The position numbers were made by a program, and so were the translations under genes. The notes beneath the pieces were generated by a model that did no database searches, was not told the DNA's origin, and saw only the letters and a program-made list of their open reading frames with translations. This document shows, piece by piece, positions 33,380 through 37,612 of a stretch of 37,612 nt of DNA. The stretch comes from Hyphomicrobium zavarzinii ATCC 27496 (GTDB taxonomy: Bacteria; Pseudomonadota; Alphaproteobacteria; Rhizobiales; Hyphomicrobiaceae), in contig NZ_KB911257.1 of assembly GCF_000383415.1 (NCBI RefSeq), forward strand, positions 1 to 37,612, written 5' to 3'. Positions within the stretch are counted from its first letter, which is position 1. Every line of letters begins with the position of its first letter.

Positions 33380-33772
33380 TTAGGCTGCGACGGGGGCCGC
33401 GAGTGCAGCGTCGATCTTTTCCTTGAGAACCTTCTCGTTGAACGGCTTGATGATGTAGCCGCTGACGCCGGCGCTCTTGGCAGCGTTGATGTTGTCCTGC
33501 TTGGATTCCGCCGTCACGAGGATGAACGGCGTCTTGCCCATTTCCGGATCCGCGCGCACGACCTTGAGAAGCTCGTAGCCCGTCATCGGTTCCATGTTCC
33601 AGTCGGAGATGATGAGACCGTACTGCTTGGCCTTGATCTTCTGCAGGGCAGCTTCGCCGCTCGAGGCTTCGTCGACGTTCTCGAAACCGATCTGCTTCAG
33701 AAGCTTGCGAATGATCCGCACCATGGTGCTGTAATCGTCTACGACGAGTACAGGCATGTTATTCACGCTCAT
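33380..33772 (-). CDS. cheY: CheY-type single-domain response regulator
   Basis: Receiver domain that carries phosphate from CheA to the flagellar switch. All active-site residues are present in 130 residues: Asp12-Asp13 in LVVDDYSTMVRIIRKLL, the phosphoacceptor Asp57 in IISDWNMEPMTG, Thr87 in VTAES and Lys109 in IIKPF. AAGGGGA lies seven bases before ATG 33772. DWNM with EPMTGYELLK matches true CheY rather than a general receiver. No cheA, cheW or receptor gene is in the window; cheB lies divergently next door. Confidence 0.93.
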   Translation of the reverse strand: MSVNNMPVLVVDDYSTMVRIIRKLLKQIGFENVDEASSGEAALQKIKAKQYGLIISDWNMEPMTGYELLKVVRADPEMGKTPFILVTAESKQDNINAAKSAGVSGYIIKPFNEKVLKEKIDAALAAPVAA

Positions 33773-34087
33773 AACCCTATCCCCTTCAACCCATCACGTG
33801 CCGACATGGCCACATCCGCGCTTTGGCCGTGTGCGCCACTCGCTCTGCCGATGTGGTCAAAGTATGCACGTAGATTGCTTGCGATAGTATTAATGGGATG
33901 TTTGCGGCGGCTCGGAATCCGTCCGTATTGCCTTCAAAAATTAATCCGTCGGGCGCGTAACGGAATTGAAAGGAATGGCAATTAACTATGTGTTTCCAAG
34001 AAGACACATGGGCGCCCCGAGGCGCGCCTGAGCCGCCCAACAAGAAGCTCGGGATCTCGGTGCGGCCACTGGCGAGGAAGCACGCGC
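33773..34087. other. Divergent cheY-cheB intergenic region
   Basis: 315 bases with no convincing gene; a minus frame of 103 codons covers it but has no family features. It is AT-richer in the middle (ATTAAT at two places) and must hold both promoters. A TTGAAA at 33966-33971 is the nearest to a -35 element for cheB, but the spacing to a TAT-rich -10 is poor. GAGGAAG at 34074-34080 is the cheB ribosome-binding site. Confidence 0.5.
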
Positions 34088-35116
34088 ATGTCCGCACCTC
34101 TCATTCGCGTTCTGGTCGTGGACGACTCCCCGTTCATGCGGGGCGTACTGCCAGCGAAAATCGAAGCCGATCCGCGTTTCAAGGTCGTTGGAACGGCTGT
34201 TGACGGACGCGATGCGATCGAGAAGACCCTCGCTCTCTCGCCCGATGTCGTAACGCTCGACATCGACATGCCGAACATGAACGGCATCGATGCCCTGAAG
34301 GAGATCGTCAAGCAGAGCACGGCCTCCGTGATCATGCTGAGCGCCAGAACGGAACAGGGCGCCGCGATCACTCTCGAAGCGCTGTCGCTCGGCGCCGTCG
34401 ACTTCATTCCGAAATCTCGCGGCGTAGACCGCATTCACGAAAAGCTTCTGGCCGCCGTCGAGGCCCGCACGCAGAAGAGCCGCCTCGCTACGGCGCGCCC
34501 TGCCGCGGCCATCCGCCAGACGGCGCCGCCGCGGGCGGCGGGCGGAGCGCGCGTCAACGCCAAGATCTGCGTCATCGGCTCCAGCACCGGCGGGCCTCAG
34601 GCCTTGCAGACGGTCCTCTCGCAGCTCCCCGACAATCTTCCGGTTCCGGTCGTCGTCGCGCAGCACATGCCGCCCAACTTCACGAAGGCGCTGGCCCAAC
34701 GCCTCAACGATACGTGCAAGCCGAAGGTGGTGGAAGCGACGGATGGCATGACGCTCAGCAAGGGCACCGTCTACATCTCGCCCGGCGGCATGCAGACCCG
34801 CGTCACCGCGGGCGAGATCAAGGTCAGCCCCGATCAGGGCGAGAGCCTTTACAAGCCCTCGGTGGACGTGCTCGCGGAAAGCGCGCGCGGCGCGTTCGGC
34901 AAGAACGTGCTGGGCGTGATGCTCACCGGCATGGGCGCAGACGGCGCGATGGAGTTCGCCAAGCTGCGCAAGCTCGGCGGCTATAACATCTCGCAGGATC
35001 AGGCCTCCTGCGTGGTGTACGGCATGCCGCGCTCACTCGTGGAATCGGGCGGTGCGGACGAGGTGCTGCCGCTCGATCAGATCGGCATGCGCATTCGCTC
35101 GGCGCTCGGCTGCTGA
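34088..35116 (+). CDS. cheB: Chemotaxis methylesterase CheB
   Basis: Removes methyl groups from (and deamidates) chemoreceptors, giving adaptation. The 342-residue protein has an N-terminal receiver (VLVVDDSPFMRGVL, phosphoacceptor Asp58 in VVTLDIDMPNMNG), a linker rich in Ala and Arg (about 125-155), and the C-terminal esterase. The esterase triad is Ser166 in IGSSTGGPQAL, His193 in AQHMPPNFTKAL and Asp285 in MLTGMGADGA. Start ATG 34088 has GAGGAAG seven bases upstream. No cheR partner is visible, so it is separated from the main chemotaxis operon or the rest lies outside. Confidence 0.95.
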   Translation: MSAPLIRVLVVDDSPFMRGVLPAKIEADPRFKVVGTAVDGRDAIEKTLALSPDVVTLDIDMPNMNGIDALKEIVKQSTASVIMLSARTEQGAAITLEALSLGAVDFIPKSRGVDRIHEKLLAAVEARTQKSRLATARPAAAIRQTAPPRAAGGARVNAKICVIGSSTGGPQALQTVLSQLPDNLPVPVVVAQHMPPNFTKALAQRLNDTCKPKVVEATDGMTLSKGTVYISPGGMQTRVTAGEIKVSPDQGESLYKPSVDVLAESARGAFGKNVLGVMLTGMGADGAMEFAKLRKLGGYNISQDQASCVVYGMPRSLVESGGADEVLPLDQIGMRIRSALGC

Positions 35117-35167
35117 GCCGATCGCTCGCTCGACACACTGTCAATTGGAGGGTTCGCGAGAGCGCTC

Positions 35168-35497
35168 CTAGAGCGGCGCGTGGACGTCCTCGTCCTCGAA
35201 ATCGCTGAGCTCCGTCTCGCCGGTCAGCAGCGAGAGGATGAGGGCGTGGCTCTTGTTCGAGGCACCGAGCTTTCGCTTGATGTTCTCGATGTGCACGCGA
35301 ACCGTATTGGGGCTGATGTCGAGCTGCTGGGCTACTTCCTTCTCGGAGTGCCCTCGCCCGCTGAGAACGAGGCAATCGCGCTCTCGTCTCGTGAGGATAT
35401 CGCGGCGCTTCGGGATCGATGCTGAAATTTCCTCTTGAAGTGTCGTCACCCGTCGCGCCCCTTGGTCATTATCTTCTACGCACCCAATCAGACTCAT
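35168..35497 (-). CDS. Single-domain LuxR/GerE-type DNA-binding regulator
   Basis: Only the helix-turn-helix half of a LuxR-type regulator is present in 109 residues. The DNA-binding domain spans about residues 33-95: ILTRRERDCLVLSGRGHSEK, EVAQQLDISPNTVRVHIENI, then KRKLGASNKSHAL. There is no receiver or ligand domain, only about 30 N-terminal residues and an acidic tail ending DFEDEDVHAPL. It converges with cheB and lies between chemotaxis and glycosyltransferase genes. Target genes are unknown. Confidence 0.85.
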   Translation of the reverse strand: MSLIGCVEDNDQGARRVTTLQEEISASIPKRRDILTRRERDCLVLSGRGHSEKEVAQQLDISPNTVRVHIENIKRKLGASNKSHALILSLLTGETELSDFEDEDVHAPL

Positions 35498-35575
35498 AGA
35501 ACTCTGTTCGGAATAAATTGGCTAAGGCACCTTATCCGAAGCTGTTGCGCGCCTCTGACAACGCGCGGCGACGCC

Positions 35576-37612
35576 TCAGTGTGTGCAATATGCCTTCCAC
35601 AGTCCGCGATAGGCCGCCTCGACCTCACGCGCGAGACCGATGCTGTCGGCGCCGATGGGGGAGGCCTCGAACTTGTCGCGCAAGCTTGCCCGCAGACGGG
35701 CGAGCGCCGTGACATTGCTGGCCGCCGTGGCCGCGCGTGCGACATAGGAGTCGACGTCGTGCGTCACCCAATCGTCGAGGCCGACGCTGCCGAGGATAGA
35801 CGCGCCGAACCGGCCAACCGGAGGACGTCCCGCCAACGAGACCACGGGCACGCCGAGCCACAACGCCTCGATGGTGGTGGTGCCCGCGTTGTGCGGGAAC
35901 GGATCGAGCGCGATGTCGATGGTGCTGTAGGCCTCCCACGTGCGCGGCTGAGGCGAAGTGTAGACCAGCTTCACGCGGCCGGGCTCTAGCCCGAGATCCG
36001 CGAAGCGCGCATGCCAGGCGATGCAGTTCTCTTCCTCGCGGAAGGGCTTGCTGTTCAGCACCAGGCGTGAGTTCGGCACCGACTTCAGGATGCGTACCCA
36101 GGCCTTGATGACGTCCTCGTTGATGCGCGCCGGGCGGCTGAAGCAGCCAAAGGTGACGAAGCCATTCTTGAGGGCCGGCAACGGCGCCACGTCCGGCATC
36201 CCTTCGGGCGGCACATAGACATGGGGCATGCGCGACAGGCGGATCGGACGTTCCGAGAAGTAGCGCTCTGCGCCCATCGGCAGAAGTGCCTCGTTGATGA
36301 GGAAGGCATCGATCGCGGCAAGGCCCGTCGTCGTGCCTGAGCCCACCATGTGGGCGACTTGTATCGGCGCGGGCTTGCGGGCGAAGGTGAGCAGGCGATT
36401 GCCCGAGGTGTGCCCCGCGAGATCGACCAGGATGTCGATGCCGTCGTTGCGGATGAGCTCGGCCAGATCCGCATCTGAGAGGCCGACCGTCGAACGCCAG
36501 CGGGTGGCGTGGCGCTTGAACCTTTCCGTCACCGCATCGGGATTGGCGACCTCGGCATAACAGGTGACCTCGTAGCGCGACTGATCGTGAGAGGCCAGCA
36601 GGGACTCGATGAAGAAGCTCACGGCATGGTAGCGGAAGTCCGGCGAGACGTAGCCGATGCGCAGCGGGCGACCGGGATCGCGCGATCCGAGATAGGAGGG
36701 ATTGGCGGGGCGCAGCGGAGCGGCATGGGCGCGGTCCCAGGCCTGATAAGCCTCAAAAATCTTCTCCGGCGAGAGATCGGTCCTGTAGTTCAAACAGAAC
36801 AAATAGTTCGAATGAGCGATGGCGAAATCGGGCTTGAGTGCCACGGCCTGGGCGAAGCAGTCGGCCGCCTCGGGCAGGCGATCCTGCTGCATCAACGCGG
36901 TGCCGATGTTGTTCAGGGCGTTGGAATCGCGCGGATTGAGCTCGAAGGCTCGCCGGGCTGCGGCCTCCGCCTCGCGCGCGTTGCCCGCCAGTGAGAGCGT
37001 CCAGGACAGATTGGACCAGGCATCCGAATAGTCAGGCTTCAGCGTGAGGGCGTGGCGCAAATGGGCTTCTGCCTCCGCGGCGCGGCCCATATCTTTGTAG
37101 ACTGTCGCCAGATTGTTGTGCGCCTCCGGTGACGTGGGTGCCAGGCGAACGGCCTCGCGGCCTTGCACCTCGGCTTCCGGAAGCCGGCCGAGCATGCGCA
37201 GCATCGGCGTGATGTTCCAGCGGAAATCCGCGCGCTCCGGCATGGCGCGAATCGCGTCTGCAAGATCCTCTACAGCCTCGCTCAAGCGCCCGAGCTTGAA
37301 GGCCGCGATGCCGCGCAGGTGGCGGGCTTCCACGTCTTCCGGCGTCGCAAACAGGACCGCACTCGCGAGTGCAAGAGAGCGCTCGAAATCGCGAGATTGG
37401 AACGCGTGCACCGCATGTTCGAACGCCGCGCGGATGGTCTTCATATCGCGCTTACGATGTTCCCCGCACCATTCCTTCCAGAGTTTACGGAATGCGTATT
37501 CGAGGTCGCGGGCGAGTCCGGGGCCGTCGGCGAGCGGAGAGGCTTCCACGCGCGCCCGCAGGCCCGACCGCAGCGCCGCCAGCGCCCCGACGTCGGACGC
37601 CTTGCTCGCCGC
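35576..37612 (-). CDS. TPR / O-GlcNAc-transferase-type (GT41) protein, open at window edge
   Basis: Predicted protein O-glycosyltransferase of the SPINDLY/OGT group. From Met at 37444 it has five TPR units (for example NNLATVYKDMGRAAEAEAHL). The GT41 domain follows: PLRIGYVSPDFRYHAVSFFI, VDLAGHTSGNRLLTFARKPA, NGFVTFGCFSRPARINEDVI, LVLNSKPFREEENC and DIALDPFPHNAGTTTIEALW. The reading frame has no stop upstream and stays open to 37612. The 49 residues at the edge resemble this protein's own C-terminus, so the frame seems to join a second GT41 copy to this one. GTG 37549 lies inside that tail and is not a likely start; ATG 37444 lacks a good Shine-Dalgarno. Chemotaxis neighbours make flagellin a possible target. 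Confidence 0.88.
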   Translation of the reverse strand, partial: AASKASDVGALAALRSGLRARVEASPLADGPGLARDLEYAFRKLWKEWCGEHRKRDMKTIRAAFEHAVHAFQSRDFERSLALASAVLFATPEDVEARHLRGIAAFKLGRLSEAVEDLADAIRAMPERADFRWNITPMLRMLGRLPEAEVQGREAVRLAPTSPEAHNNLATVYKDMGRAAEAEAHLRHALTLKPDYSDAWSNLSWTLSLAGNAREAEAAARRAFELNPRDSNALNNIGTALMQQDRLPEAADCFAQAVALKPDFAIAHSNYLFCLNYRTDLSPEKIFEAYQAWDRAHAAPLRPANPSYLGSRDPGRPLRIGYVSPDFRYHAVSFFIESLLASHDQSRYEVTCYAEVANPDAVTERFKRHATRWRSTVGLSDADLAELIRNDGIDILVDLAGHTSGNRLLTFARKPAPIQVAHMVGSGTTTGLAAIDAFLINEALLPMGAERYFSERPIRLSRMPHVYVPPEGMPDVAPLPALKNGFVTFGCFSRPARINEDVIKAWVRILKSVPNSRLVLNSKPFREEENCIAWHARFADLGLEPGRVKLVYTSPQPRTWEAYSTIDIALDPFPHNAGTTTIEALWLGVPVVSLAGRPPVGRFGASILGSVGLDDWVTHDVDSYVARAATAASNVTALARLRASLRDKFEASPIGADSIGLAREVEAAYRGLWKAYCTH
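37466..37612 (-). repeat. C-terminal tail of a paralogous GT41 copy
   Basis: The minus-strand translation here aligns with the C-terminus of the following gene (35579-35725). Both show AAS, then ALxxLRxxLR, EASP, GLAR, and end LWKEWC versus LWKAYC; rather more than half of aligned residues agree by eye. After WC, a short linker GEHRKRD leads straight to the Met of the second copy. Confidence 0.8.

Noticed and set aside
33786-34097. 103-codon minus-strand frame in the cheY-cheB gap
   Set aside because: Covers a divergent promoter region, overlaps the cheB start and shows no family features or ribosome site.
1-37612. CRISPR array, phage genes, plasmid origin or toxin-antitoxin pair
   Set aside because: No regularly spaced repeats, integrase, replication initiator or small paired genes were found; the only mobile DNA seen is the IS at the left edge.

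Overview
This window reads as a chromosomal segment of a high-GC alphaproteobacterium, probably of the order Hyphomicrobiales. The order is inferred from the maf-yacG-tRNA-Phe neighbourhood, the CheY/CheB types and the base composition; the genus cannot be fixed from sequence alone. Its centre, about 4.2 to 32 kb, is a large Wzx/Wzy-type surface polysaccharide (O-antigen or capsule-like) locus.

Left edge (1-4.2 kb): the end of an IS3-family element with the start of its transposase OrfA, a small membrane-anchored unknown protein, maf, yacG, tRNA-Phe(GAA) with a good promoter, and the molybdate transporter genes modB-modC. No modA is visible. A Mo-box-like palindrome sits just upstream of modB.

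Polysaccharide locus, left arm (4.2-14.2 kb, minus strand): a PglF/WbpM-type UDP-GlcNAc 4,6-dehydratase, a DegT aminotransferase, a PglD-type acetyltransferase and a PglC-type phosphoglycosyl transferase. This is the set expected to make UDP-di-N-acetylbacillosamine and load it on undecaprenyl phosphate. Then come two GT4 glycosyltransferases, an OafA-type O-acetyltransferase with SGNH domain, and a WbpD-type N-acetyltransferase.

Centre (14.4-24.5 kb): a visibly AT-richer block with two convergent, overlapping polymerase/ligase-like membrane proteins and a Wzx flippase. Next is a GC-rich hisH-hisF-wbpG amidination module, whose HisF paralogue lacks the first catalytic Asp. A third Wzy/WaaL-like protein and an exported protein of unknown family follow.

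Right arm (24.5-32.1 kb): wzz, then wbpA-wbpB-wbpE in one direction, a fourth O-antigen-ligase-like protein on the other strand, and a UDP-glucuronate 4-epimerase-like gene. WbpA, WbpB, WbpE and the distant WbpD together make UDP-GlcNAc3NAcA. WbpG with its HisH/HisF ammonia supply would turn an N-acetyl into an acetamidino group. No WbpI-type 2-epimerase is in the window, so a gluco-configured acetamidino uronic acid is the simplest prediction.

Right edge (32.3-37.6 kb): kdsD (Kdo pathway), a bidirectional terminator, stand-alone cheY and cheB, a single-domain LuxR-type regulator, and a TPR/O-GlcNAc-transferase-type protein. The last reading frame runs without a stop into the C-terminal tail of a second copy of the same family, which suggests a fused tandem pair. 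No CRISPR array, rRNA, plasmid origin or phage genes were seen.
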